This document shows, piece after piece, positions 18,899 to 27,571 of a stretch of DNA of 32,122 nucleotides (the first letter of the stretch is position 1; every line of letters begins with the position of its first letter). Both the position numbers and the translations under genes were made by a program. Source of the DNA: Thermoplasmata archaeon (lineage in GTDB: Archaea > Thermoplasmatota > E2 > UBA202 > JdFR-43); NCBI GenBank assembly GCA_008297865.1, contig VBQI01000002.1:1-32122 (forward strand). The letters run 5' to 3'. The notes beneath the pieces were generated by a model. It did no database searches, was not told the origin of the DNA, and saw only the letters and a program-made list of their open reading frames with translations.

Positions 18899-19555
18899 TC
18901 ACAAGATGTGATTGCTGAATAAATGTTTTACCCTGCTAAAATTTGTTGTGTAAATTTTATCCCCTTTTTTATATAACCAAAATATAACAATTTTGTCTCC
19001 TTCACAAAATTTTTTCATCTCTCGGATTTTTTCATCAACAAAATATATTTCATTTTCATCAACCAAAATTTTTTTCACGAATTTTTCCTTCCCATTTTCG
19101 AAATATATTTCTGTAGGAAACACTTTTCTCAGTTTGCCCATCAAACAAAATAATCCATCTTTTATTCCATATTCCGGGCATATATCTTTATTTACTTTTT
19201 CTATCATGCCGAATTTTCCAACATTAATCTCTATCCCATAATAACTTTCTTTTGCCCATCCATTTGCTACTTTAATTACATCCCCTATCTTTAAAAAATT
19301 AGCTATTTTTACATTATGATGCCACAATTTAAGTATGCAATACCCCGTTTCATCACCAATAATGAGAGATGCTCTATCTTTTTGTTTTTCTACGAAGTCC
19401 ATTATTTTTGCATATAAAGCGATACTTCCACTCTTAATTTCCTTTATTTTCATCCTTTTTATCTGATGTTTTTTTTCGAGAATGAGCAATTTAGCAGTTT
19501 CCTTATCAATAAGGTTATTGAATTTTCTCATTTCTTCTTCTATTTCTTCTTCCAC
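18899..19555 (-). CDS. RPA-like OB-fold single-stranded nucleic-acid binding protein
   Basis: KRMKIKEIKSGSIALYAKIMDFVEKQKDRASLIIGDETGYCILKLWHHNVKIANFLKIGDVIKVANGWAKE is an RPA-type OB-fold pattern. Confidence 0.7.
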   Translation of the reverse strand: MEEEIEEEMRKFNNLIDKETAKLLILEKKHQIKRMKIKEIKSGSIALYAKIMDFVEKQKDRASLIIGDETGYCILKLWHHNVKIANFLKIGDVIKVANGWAKESYYGIEINVGKFGMIEKVNKDICPEYGIKDGLFCLMGKLRKVFPTEIYFENGKEKFVKKILVDENEIYFVDEKIREMKKFCEGDKIVIFWLYKKGDKIYTTNFSRVKHLFSNHIL

Positions 19556-19613
19556 GAAAAAAAAATCTTGCCATATTTTTTAATCTTCCTATTTTATTTA
19601 TTAAGAAAGCTAT

Positions 19614-19725
19614 GGGCCCGCGGAGATTTGAACTCCGGACCTCTCGGTCTCCATCCTGCAAGCGAGATTGCCTCGCAAGCTGTGGATATCAGCCGAGTGC
19701 TCCAACCTGGCTAAGCTACGGGCCC
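19614..19725 (-). tRNA. tRNA-Ile(GAT) with an approximately 38-nt intron at the anticodon loop (37/38)
   Basis: Minus strand: GGGCCCG acceptor, D-arm, CTCGG-CTGATA then intron TCCACAGCTTGCGAGGCAATCTCGCTTGCAGGATGGAG, then A-CCGAG, T-arm CGGAG-TTCAAAT-CTCCG, CGGGCCC. Spliced length 74 nt. Confidence 0.92.
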
Positions 19726-19863
19726 TCAATCTTGTATATGCTTTTTATTTATATTTATTTTTGATGAACAGCATGAATTAAATCTCCACGCCCCAGTATT
19801 ACAAAGCCTATGGCAAATGTGAGAGCAGTTGTTTATTGTGCATATAAATTTCTTTCATTAGAG

Positions 19864-20397
19864 CTATTTATTATCAATGTTCTTCCTTTTTAGTTTTCTA
19901 ACATAATATTTGGCATGCTTGATTACGTGATAAATTCCTACCCATAAGAATAGTAAAGAAGCTACAGTATGAATAGTTATCCAAGTTAAATCCCTTATAA
20001 ATTCAAGCAATACTCCAGATAGAGCAGATACGATAAATAGTGTGAGTAAAATAATATTCCAAGTGTATGTAATAATGGCTTTCTTTTTCCTTGCAATAAT
20101 TTCTGTGAATAAAATCGCAACCATAGCTATGGAAAAAGTTACAATTAATTTATTTATAGCCCCATCATTTATCTTCTCTCTGCCGGCAGAAGATGAATTA
20201 TCTTCTGGTGGAGGCTGTGAGTGATCGCATATGCCATCGCCATCAGTATCAATATAGCGAGGGCATTTTCCTGGGTAGGTATCGTTCTTTATGCCATAAG
20301 GACAGTCATCCTGTACCTGAATGGCAGGTAAGAGAAACGGCATTAACAACGATGACAATGTCAGGAATAGATAGAGTAATTTTTTTTCATATCCCAT
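19864..20397 (-). CDS. Membrane protein with secreted Cys/[10 protein letters not shown] Ca-binding-like loop and C-terminal DUF4405-like TM domain
   Basis: [38 protein letters not shown] followed by four predicted hydrophobic helices including [35 protein letters not shown]. Confidence 0.7.
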   Translation of the reverse strand: MGYEKKLLYLFLTLSSLLMPFLLPAIQVQDDCPYGIKNDTYPGKCPRYIDTDGDGICDHSQPPPEDNSSSAGREKINDGAINKLIVTFSIAMVAILFTEIIARKKKAIITYTWNIILLTLFIVSALSGVLLEFIRDLTWITIHTVASLLFLWVGIYHVIKHAKYYVRKLKRKNIDNK

Positions 20398-20492
20398 GCG
20401 TTCTCCTTTTCATATAAATTATTTTTCCAGGATCTATTCCACTTCTATTCCAAATCTTGCCATGCATTAGATTTCTGCTTGAGTTATAATTG

Positions 20493-21011
20493 TTATCTTC
20501 GATTTGATGAATACAAAAGGGGTTCTTTTCTATTAATCCAAATGTATATTGATATAGCAATTAAAGTTACGGAAAGTATAAACAAGAAAAGGCTTATGTA
20601 AATAAGATTACTGGACGTTGAAGTTAAATTTTTTGCAACAGCACTTTCATATGAGATATTTGTCCCACGCATTCTACTGACCATCCATAACGTTGCTATT
20701 GCCCCGATTAAAGATATAAGAGAGGTTGATAAAAGTAAAATTATTTTCACTCTCTCTGGATGCAAAATATTTTTCCCCTTCATTGTTAAAGCATAATATA
20801 CCCATTTCCTCTCACTCTCCACTTTTTTAACCAGTCCCGCCTCTACAAGTTTTGTTAGATGCTTTAACACTGCAGGCTTACTCATTTCAAGTTCTTTTGA
20901 AAGCTCTGTAACTGTCATTCTTCGCTCATCCAACTTTTTTAAAAGCTTCACTCTACTCTCAGAGGCGAGAGCCATGAAACTACCTTTATCCAACAATATT
21001 TTATCATCCAT
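20493..21011 (-). CDS. ArsR-like winged-helix regulator with C-terminal membrane anchor
   Basis: MALASESRVKLLKKLDERRMTVTELSKELEMSKPAVLKHLTKLVEAGLVKKVESERKWVYYALTMKGKNIL followed by two hydrophobic segments. Confidence 0.85.
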   Translation of the reverse strand: MDDKILLDKGSFMALASESRVKLLKKLDERRMTVTELSKELEMSKPAVLKHLTKLVEAGLVKKVESERKWVYYALTMKGKNILHPERVKIILLLSTSLISLIGAIATLWMVSRMRGTNISYESAVAKNLTSTSSNLIYISLFLFILSVTLIAISIYIWINRKEPLLYSSNRR

Positions 21012-21048
21012 TTATTCTTAGATGACTAAAATATATATAAGAATATGG

Positions 21049-21084
21049 TTTTCGTTATCCTCACGGTTATTCTTTTCGTTATCC
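21049..21084 (-). promoter_or_regulatory. Two direct repeats GGATAACGAAAA, 24-bp spacing, upstream of the winged-helix gene
   Basis: Plus strand TTTTCGTTATCC at 21049-21060 and 21073-21084. TATA-like TTATATATATTTTAG lies between them and the start at 21011. Confidence 0.5.
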
Positions 21085-22446
21085 CATATCTTTCTTCAGT
21101 ATTCCTCTCGCTGCAATTATTCCTGTTGCTGCAGACGCCACTATACCACGAGACAAACCCGCGCCATCTCCAGCTACAAAAAAGTTTTGCACGTTTGTCT
21201 CCAAATTTTTGTTTACAATAAAACGCATTGAATAGAATTTTATCTCTGGAGCATATAGCAATGTGGAATCTTCTGCAACTCCTGGAATGACTTTTGAAAG
21301 CTTATCCAGCCCTTCTATTATATCCGTAACTATTCTGTGAGGCAATGCCATTGAAATATCTCCGGGCGTAGCATTATTTAGCGTAGGCTCAACATAAGAT
21401 TTTTTAATTCTCTGCCAGGTAGAGCGGCGTCCAGCCTTTAAATCGCCGAGTCTCTGTAAAATTGGCATTTTGCCTCCCAAAACTGTTGCCATTGATGCAA
21501 TTGCCATCCCATAAGCAGTTGTATTTTCTATGGGCTCGGTAAGTTCTACTCTCACCAAAAGAGCAAAGTTTGTATTGCCTGACTTTTCATTTATTGATGA
21601 GTGTCCATTGACAGAAATATAATTTCCATAATCTTCCATGACAACAAATCCATTTGGACAAGTGCAGAATGTGCGAACAAAATCATCATATGTTGGCGTA
21701 TAAATATGAAATTTTGGATCCCATATTCTAGCTATTATATCTTCCATGACTACAGAGGGCACCTCCACTCTTACTCCAATATCTATGGGAGCATGCTTTG
21801 TTTTTATTCCTAATTTCTCTGCCTGCTTACTCAACCATTCTGCTCCACTTCTTCCAACAGCGGCAATAATATAATCTGCTTCTATAATTTCATCTTCCAT
21901 AATTAAAGAAAATCGCTCACCTTTTTCAATTTCCTTTACTTCTTTTTCAAGTAGAAATCTGACCCCTTTTCCCTCTAACTCTCTTCTTAAAGAGGATATT
22001 ACTGAAGGAAGTTTATCTGAACCAATATGGCGCTGAGGTATTGGAATAAATCTTATTCCATGCTGGGAAGCAATTTTTTCAAGCTCATCAAAATTTTTTC
22101 CATAAAGTTTCTTCGATGCTCCATGTTTAAGAAAAATTTTATCAATCTTTTCTATAAGCGATTGTGCATCTTCTGTAAATTCATTTAAATTTCCGCCGAT
22201 ATCTGCTCTCAAGTTAAGTTTGCCATCAGAAAGTCCGCCTGCTCCTCCCAGGCCACAAAGCACATTGCATGGCTCACGTTTTAAGCATTTAGTATAGCTC
22301 TGCAGAGGGCATTTTCTTTTATTAATATCCTTTCCCTTATCAATAATGATGATGCTATTTTCCCCATTTAAAACTAATTCATATGCTGCAAATAATCCCG
22401 CAGGTCCCGCTCCAACAATTGCAACTTTATAGCAATCTCTTTGCAT
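21079..22446 (-). CDS. FAD-dependent dehydrogenase (COG2509-like)
   Basis: YKVAIVGAGPAGLFAAYELVLNGENSIIIIDKGKDI dinucleotide fold; CGLGGAGGLSDGKLNL; C-terminal FFVAGDGAGLSRGIVASAATGIIAARGIL. Confidence 0.9.
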   Translation of the reverse strand: MQRDCYKVAIVGAGPAGLFAAYELVLNGENSIIIIDKGKDINKRKCPLQSYTKCLKREPCNVLCGLGGAGGLSDGKLNLRADIGGNLNEFTEDAQSLIEKIDKIFLKHGASKKLYGKNFDELEKIASQHGIRFIPIPQRHIGSDKLPSVISSLRRELEGKGVRFLLEKEVKEIEKGERFSLIMEDEIIEADYIIAAVGRSGAEWLSKQAEKLGIKTKHAPIDIGVRVEVPSVVMEDIIARIWDPKFHIYTPTYDDFVRTFCTCPNGFVVMEDYGNYISVNGHSSINEKSGNTNFALLVRVELTEPIENTTAYGMAIASMATVLGGKMPILQRLGDLKAGRRSTWQRIKKSYVEPTLNNATPGDISMALPHRIVTDIIEGLDKLSKVIPGVAEDSTLLYAPEIKFYSMRFIVNKNLETNVQNFFVAGDGAGLSRGIVASAATGIIAARGILKKDMG

Positions 22447-22975
22447 TGAGTTCTTCTATTATTCTTTTTATTGCTTCTTCAACTTGCTCTGCTTTCCTTG
22501 CACCGGTGCAAACAAGCTTGCCAGAGCCAAAAAGGAGTATGACAACGCGAGGCTCTTCCATTCTGTAAACTAAGCCAGGAAACTGCTCTGGCTCATATTC
22601 TATTTTCTCCAAACCAACAGCTTGAGCAATTGCAATTAAATTAAGCTGGGCATGAAGATTTGCAGAAGCAACAATATTCTGCACTGTAATCTCTGGTTTC
22701 TTATAAACTTTAAATCCAGCTTTCTCAACTTTATTGCATACCTTCTTAATTGCTCTTTCTACATCCTCTATAGTCTTTGCTCCAGTGCATACAACTTTAC
22801 CACTCCTGAAAAGCAATGCAGCAGTCTTTGGCTCATCAAGGCGCAGTACTAAGCCAGGAAACTGCTCTGGCTCATATTCGCTTTCTGGAAGAGATTTTTT
22901 AAGCTTTGCCAAGTCAAGCTCCCTTGCAATCGTTGTTGAAGCAACAACATTCTCAATTTTCATATCTACTTTCAT
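22427..22975 (-). CDS. tbp: TATA-box-binding protein
   Basis: Two TBP repeats: IENVVASTTIARELDLAKL...YEPEQFPGLVLRLDEPKTAALLFRSGKVVCTGAKTIEDVERAI and IQNIVASANLHAQLNLIAI...YEPEQFPGLVYRMEEPRVVILLFGSGKLVCTGARKAEQVEEAI. ATG at 22975 (MKVDMKIENV) preferred over the track start. Confidence 0.97.
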   Translation of the reverse strand: MKVDMKIENVVASTTIARELDLAKLKKSLPESEYEPEQFPGLVLRLDEPKTAALLFRSGKVVCTGAKTIEDVERAIKKVCNKVEKAGFKVYKKPEITVQNIVASANLHAQLNLIAIAQAVGLEKIEYEPEQFPGLVYRMEEPRVVILLFGSGKLVCTGARKAEQVEEAIKRIIEELNAKRLL

Positions 22976-23021
22976 GTGACTCAAGGCTATATATAAATGG
23001 TCTTTATAAATATTTGGAGGA

Positions 23022-23047
23022 GATAACCAAAAGGGGATAACCAAAAG
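23022..23047 (+). promoter_or_regulatory. Two direct repeats GATAACCAAAAG, 14-bp period, between tbp and the 23087 gene
   Basis: GATAACCAAAAG at 23022-23033 and 23036-23047. Confidence 0.5.
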
Positions 23048-23086
23048 CTCACTGAAAAAATTATTATATCAAATGCATATAATAGT

Positions 23087-23932
23087 ATGCAAAAATTGGC
23101 TTTATTAATGCTTGTTTTATTTTTACTTCCATATGCCAATGCATGTTTTGTTTCAACAGATATAGAGCTTCAAATGGAGGAAACACCAACTGTGCCGTTA
23201 GGCGGAAAAACAACAGCTGAAATAAATGTTACTATTTCATGGGGAATGGGCCTATTTATTCCTCTCCCACTCATGATTCATCTGGAAGTTGAGGAAATAC
23301 CATCCTGGCTTACTATAAGTTTGTCGCCAACATCCTTCAATATTACGCCTATTGGATTTTTTGGTGGGCAGATAAGTAAGAATGTCGAACTCACATTTTA
23401 TGCTCATAAGGAGACGGAAGCTTTTATTCCAAATTCTTTCACAATTTATGCATATACTGATAAAAACTTTCTTATGAGGGCATCAGAGAAAAGGAAAGAA
23501 TTTTATGTAATGCAGGATTTTTATGATGGTGGAATTGTTGCAGAATTTCCAAATAATGTAAAGGTTATAAAAGGAGAAAGCACGCAAGTGAATATGAATA
23601 TCACAAACAATTGTAATTCACCTGTCGTTATAGAAATAAAAGATGAAAATACAACCAACTTTACACTTATTTATTCCGATAAGTTCACAATTTCTTCTCA
23701 TTCTGAAAAATCAGTTTCCTTTAGAATAAGTTCAGATAAAATAGGAAGAGAAAATGCAAGAATTAAAATCACCTATTATCCATCACAAAAGCCATCTGCC
23801 AGAAATAGCATTGAAGTTCCAGTGCTTTTAATAAGCGCGAGCAAGGGAATGGCAGGCGGCTCAGCTATTTCTGTAGCTATAATCATAATCATTATAGCAA
23901 TTATAATTTATGCAATATGGAGAAGAAAATAA
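23087..23932 (+). CDS. Secreted/surface protein with C-terminal TM anchor
   Basis: Signal-like MQKLALLMLVLFLLPYANAC; beta-rich Asn-rich ectodomain; C-terminal ISVAIIIIIIAIIIYAIWRRK. Confidence 0.75.
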   Translation: MQKLALLMLVLFLLPYANACFVSTDIELQMEETPTVPLGGKTTAEINVTISWGMGLFIPLPLMIHLEVEEIPSWLTISLSPTSFNITPIGFFGGQISKNVELTFYAHKETEAFIPNSFTIYAYTDKNFLMRASEKRKEFYVMQDFYDGGIVAEFPNNVKVIKGESTQVNMNITNNCNSPVVIEIKDENTTNFTLIYSDKFTISSHSEKSVSFRISSDKIGRENARIKITYYPSQKPSARNSIEVPVLLISASKGMAGGSAISVAIIIIIIAIIIYAIWRRK

Positions 23933-25034
23933 AGGAACTGGTTAGAAAGCATGAGGCATATAAGCTCTCTGGAATAAATTTGATAGCTTCTGAAAAAGAA
24001 TAATTAAGGAAGCATTGAATGCACTGGCAAGTGATTTAGCGGGAAGATATGGAGATGGATGGTATGGTGGGAGTAAATATGCTATCGAAATATATGAAAA
24101 AGTAGAAAAGCTTGCCAGAAAAATTTTTAATACAAAACATGCCTTTATAACTCCTATATCTGGTAATATATGCGATTTAGCCATTATTTTTTCATTTACA
24201 AGAGCAGGAGATGAAATTGTGTCCATACCAAAAGAGCATGGTGGCTATCCCCTTTCATTCAAAAAATTCGAGAGGAGGTTTTATCCCCTGCCAATGAAAG
24301 ATTATGTTATAGACGAGGAAAAAATTGAGGAAAGGAAAGTGCCACTAGTTCTAATTGCTTCCTCTATCATTCTTTTTCCTCACCCGTTAAGAAGAATAGC
24401 AAAAAAATTTGATTCAGTAATTGCATATGATGCCTCGCATGTCCTCGGCTTAATAGCTGGAGGCCAATTTCAGCAACCATTGAAGGAAGGAGCAAATATA
24501 ATGATCGGCTCACCACACAAATCCTTTCCAGGGCCACAAGGAGGAATAGTTTTAACGAATGATGATGAAATTGCAGAGAAGCTTGCCCCTTATCTCCTTT
24601 TCGATTATGAACAAGGAATTGGTTTAATCGATAATCCCCATCTAAATAGAATTGCTTGCTTAGGCATAGTCATGGAAGGGATGAATGGCAAGCATCATGC
24701 AAAGCAAATTGTAAGAAATGCAAAATACCTTGCCAAATGCTTAGATGAACTAGGTATTGCAGTTAAATATGCTGAAAAAGGATATACAGAAAGTCATCAA
24801 ATTTTACTCGATTTCGAGGCCTTTAATTATTTTAAGAAGCTGGAAGAGAATAACATATTCATTGATTGCATAGGCAGAATGGGGGTGGCGGAGGCAACCT
24901 ATATTGGCATGAAAGAAAAAGAAATGGAGAAAATAGCACATATGATGGCAGATGTTTATAAGGGAAAAAATGTGAAAGAAGAAGCATCAAAAATGGCAAG
25001 AGAATTTTATATGTCCATAGGCAACATTATATAG
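23917..25034 (+). CDS. Serine hydroxymethyltransferase-like PLP enzyme, frameshifted near 23993-24003
   Basis: 5' part ATG 23917: MEKKIKELVRKHEAYKLSGINLIASEKE*; downstream ORF continues IIKEALNALASDLAGRYGDGWYGGSKYAIEIYEKVEKLARKIF...AYDASHVLGLIAGG...MIGSPHKSFPGPQGG (PLP Lys). The two parts are in different frames. Confidence 0.82.
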
Positions 25035-25158
25035 CCCAAGAAAGAAGTAGTTGCTGTCTCCCAATAGTTATTATGACTTTCTTCATTAGCATCTGCAGAT
25101 ACATTTTTGGTAGTTAAAAAAGATGCTCCTCATGCTTTTAAAATACTGGCAGAAAGCC

Positions 25159-26310
25159 TCAGGCCTTCCACATGGGAGAAATTTCTCTCAGCTTGTGTAT
25201 AACGCCTGGCAGCACTTCAAGTAAGTAATCAATATCATCCTCATCATTTTCTCTACCGAGCGTGAGACGAAGCGAGCCATGCGCATCTTCTGGCTTTATT
25301 CCTATAGCTAACAGAACATGGGATGCTTGAAGTTTTTTTGATGAGCAAGCTGAGCCGGTTGAAGCTGCTATGCCCTTTGCATCAAGCATTAAAACTAAGC
25401 TTTCCCCCTCTATGCCTTTAAAATAGAAGCTTGCATTATTTGGCAATCTTTTTTCTGGATGCCCGGTCAAATATGCCTCTTCTATTTCAAGTACGCTTTT
25501 TATTATTTTATCCCTAAGCCTCCTCATTTTTGCAGAATCTTCTTTCAATCTTTTCTTGGCCAGCTCACATGCTTTGGCAAAGCCAACTATGCCAGCAATA
25601 TTTTCTGTTGAAGAGCGCATGCCCTGTTCATGCCCTCCGCCGTGCAAAATAGGTTCTAATTTTGTTCCTCTCCTTACATATAAAGCTCCAACACCTTTTG
25701 GACCATAAATTTTATGTGAAGAAATGGAAAGTAAATCGACATTTAATTTTTTTACGTCTATATCTATTTTTCCTATGCTTTGAACAGCATCTGTATGGAA
25801 AATTATGCCATGTTTTTTTGCTATCTTTCCTATTTCTTCTATTGGTTCTATGGTTCCAATTTCATTGTTTGCATGCATAATTGAGATGAGAATGGTATCT
25901 TCTCTTATTTCCCCCTCTAAATTTTCAATATCTATCAAGCCATATTTATCAACTGGTAAATAGCTAATTTTAAATCCCTTTTTTTCTAAATATTTACAAG
26001 TTTCAAGAGCTGCGGGATGCTCTATTTTACTCGTTATTATATGTCCTTTTCCGTGCTTGAATGCTATCCCCTTTATTGCAAGATTATCACTTTCCGTCCC
26101 TCCTCCCGTAAAAACTATTTCGTTAGCATCTGAATTTATTAAATCTGCGACTTTTTGCCTTGATTCTTCTAAAGCTTGCTTAGCTTCTCTTCCCCAAGAG
26201 TGTAAGCTTGATGCATTTCCAAATTTTTTGCTGAAAAAAGGTATCATTGCCTCTAATACCTCCGCATCAACAGGAGTTGTGGCTGCATGGTCTAAATATA
26301 CTTTTCTCAT
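25159..26310 (-). CDS. iscS: Cysteine desulfurase, IscS/NifS family
   Basis: MRKVYLDHAATTPVDAEVLEAM; FTGGGTESDNLAIKG; SSHKIYGPKGVGALYVRRG; ASTGSACSSKKLQASHVL (active-site Cys). ATG at 26310. Confidence 0.96.
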   Translation of the reverse strand: MRKVYLDHAATTPVDAEVLEAMIPFFSKKFGNASSLHSWGREAKQALEESRQKVADLINSDANEIVFTGGGTESDNLAIKGIAFKHGKGHIITSKIEHPAALETCKYLEKKGFKISYLPVDKYGLIDIENLEGEIREDTILISIMHANNEIGTIEPIEEIGKIAKKHGIIFHTDAVQSIGKIDIDVKKLNVDLLSISSHKIYGPKGVGALYVRRGTKLEPILHGGGHEQGMRSSTENIAGIVGFAKACELAKKRLKEDSAKMRRLRDKIIKSVLEIEEAYLTGHPEKRLPNNASFYFKGIEGESLVLMLDAKGIAASTGSACSSKKLQASHVLLAIGIKPEDAHGSLRLTLGRENDEDDIDYLLEVLPGVIHKLREISPMWKA

Positions 26311-26325
26311 TATTACACCGTAATA
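26311..26325. promoter_or_regulatory. Palindrome TATTAC-ACC-GTAATA, candidate operator in the iscS/HTH divergent promoter
   Basis: 6-bp arms; immediately upstream of the iscS ATG and 28 nt before the HTH ATG at 26354; same core as 4026-4040. Confidence 0.65.
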
Positions 26326-26353
26326 GTTAAAAAGCATTTAAGGTTTTCTATTT

Positions 26354-26668
26354 ATGAAATTTCCATGCGAAGAAATGGCAAATAAAATTCTCCCTGCTTT
26401 ACGGGCAGAGATTGCAATAAAACTTGCAAAGGAATATAATAAAAGGCAGGTTGAAATATCTAAGCTATTAGGCATAACTCAAGGAGCAGTTAGCCATTAC
26501 ATTTCCTCTTTTAGAGGAAAGGATAGAGAAAAATTATACAAGCATCCAGAAATGGAGAAATACATAGATGAAATTACAAGGGAAATTGCTGAAGGAAATT
26601 TTGAAAGCGAAGATTTCTGCAAATATTGTAATAAGATAAAGAAATTAATCTCCTCTTCCGATATCTAA
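26354..26668 (+). CDS. HTH transcriptional regulator with C-terminal CxxC (COG2522-like)
   Basis: LPALRAEIAIKLAKEYNKRQVEISKLLGITQGAVSHYISSFRGKDREKL HTH; N-terminal PCEEMANKIL and C-terminal EDFCKYCNKIKKL cysteines. Confidence 0.88.
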   Translation: MKFPCEEMANKILPALRAEIAIKLAKEYNKRQVEISKLLGITQGAVSHYISSFRGKDREKLYKHPEMEKYIDEITREIAEGNFESEDFCKYCNKIKKLISSSDI

Positions 26669-27538
26669 CATTCTTTGCAAAGGTTTTTTTGCCTTTTCAA
26701 TAACTTCATCATCAAGCAATATCTCAGGCTTCATATTTTCAAGGCTTTTAATAACTTTCTCTAAAGTTATTTTCTTCATTGTTGGACATATTGCATTTGC
26801 GATAGGATAAAATTCTTTCTCAGGCATTTCCTTTTTCATTCTATAGCAAAGTTCTTTTTCAGTTGCAACGATAAACTCCTTTGCATCCGTCTGCTTTGCA
26901 TATTTTACCATTCCTTCTGTTGAGGCAACTTTATCTGCAATGTCAATAACATCTTCTGTGCATTCAGGATGGGCAAGTATTTGGGCAGAAGGATGCTTTT
27001 CTTTAAGTTTTAGTATATCTTTTTTTGTTATTCCCTGATGTGTTGGACAGAAGCCGGGCCATAAGACCATGTTCTTATCTTTCACGAATCTCATTACATA
27101 CTTGCCGAGATTTTCATCTGGAGTAAATATTACTCCATTTGGCATATTTTCCACTACCTTTACTGCATTTGATGAAGTACAGCATATATCGCTTACCGCC
27201 TTGACATCAGCGGTGGTGTTAATGTAAGAAACAACATCATAATCATATTTCTCCTTCAATTTTATCACCGATTCTGCATCAATCATTGCTGCCATAGGAC
27301 ATTTTGCCTTATTATCTGGATGTAAAACGATTTTATCTGGGTTAAGTATTTTAGCTGACTCTGCCATGAAATCGACACCGCAAAAAACAATAACATCTGC
27401 ATCAGTTTGCTGGGCTTTCATTGCCAGGGCAAGAGAATCACCAACAAAATCTGCAACATCCTGTATTTCTGGACGTTGATAATTGTGAGCAAGTATAATT
27501 GCGTTCCTCTCTTTTTTCAATTTTTCTAATTTTTTCAC
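26645..27538 (-). CDS. nadA: Quinolinate synthase A
   Basis: KKERNAIILAHNYQRPEIQDVADFVGDSLALAMKAQQTDADVIVFCGVDFMAESAKILNPDKIVLHPD...CCTSSNAVKVV...HPECTEDVIDIAD...NAICPTMKKITLEKV. Confidence 0.97.
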   Translation of the reverse strand: MKKLEKLKKERNAIILAHNYQRPEIQDVADFVGDSLALAMKAQQTDADVIVFCGVDFMAESAKILNPDKIVLHPDNKAKCPMAAMIDAESVIKLKEKYDYDVVSYINTTADVKAVSDICCTSSNAVKVVENMPNGVIFTPDENLGKYVMRFVKDKNMVLWPGFCPTHQGITKKDILKLKEKHPSAQILAHPECTEDVIDIADKVASTEGMVKYAKQTDAKEFIVATEKELCYRMKKEMPEKEFYPIANAICPTMKKITLEKVIKSLENMKPEILLDDEVIEKAKKPLQRMLDIGRGD

Positions 27539-27571
27539 AATTTATATATCAAAATGGAATATAAATTTTGC

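Noticed and set aside
20398-20490. Minus-strand small [29 protein letters not shown] overlapping the start of the 20397 gene
   Set aside because: Too short to support; no recognised domain and could be chance. Ribosome profiling would be needed.
23991-24001. Programmed -1 frameshift at the SHMT break
   Set aside because: The run has only five A residues (GAAAAAG) and does not form the canonical A-AAA-AAG heptamer in the zero frame, so error or mutation is more likely; not excluded.
25077-25202. Short plus-strand reading frame LSSLASADTFLVVKKDAPHAFKILAESLRPSTWEKFLSACV, faintly like a MoeA C-terminus
   Set aside because: Similarity is limited to about 12 residues, upstream codons contain stops, and it overlaps the 3' end of iscS antisense.
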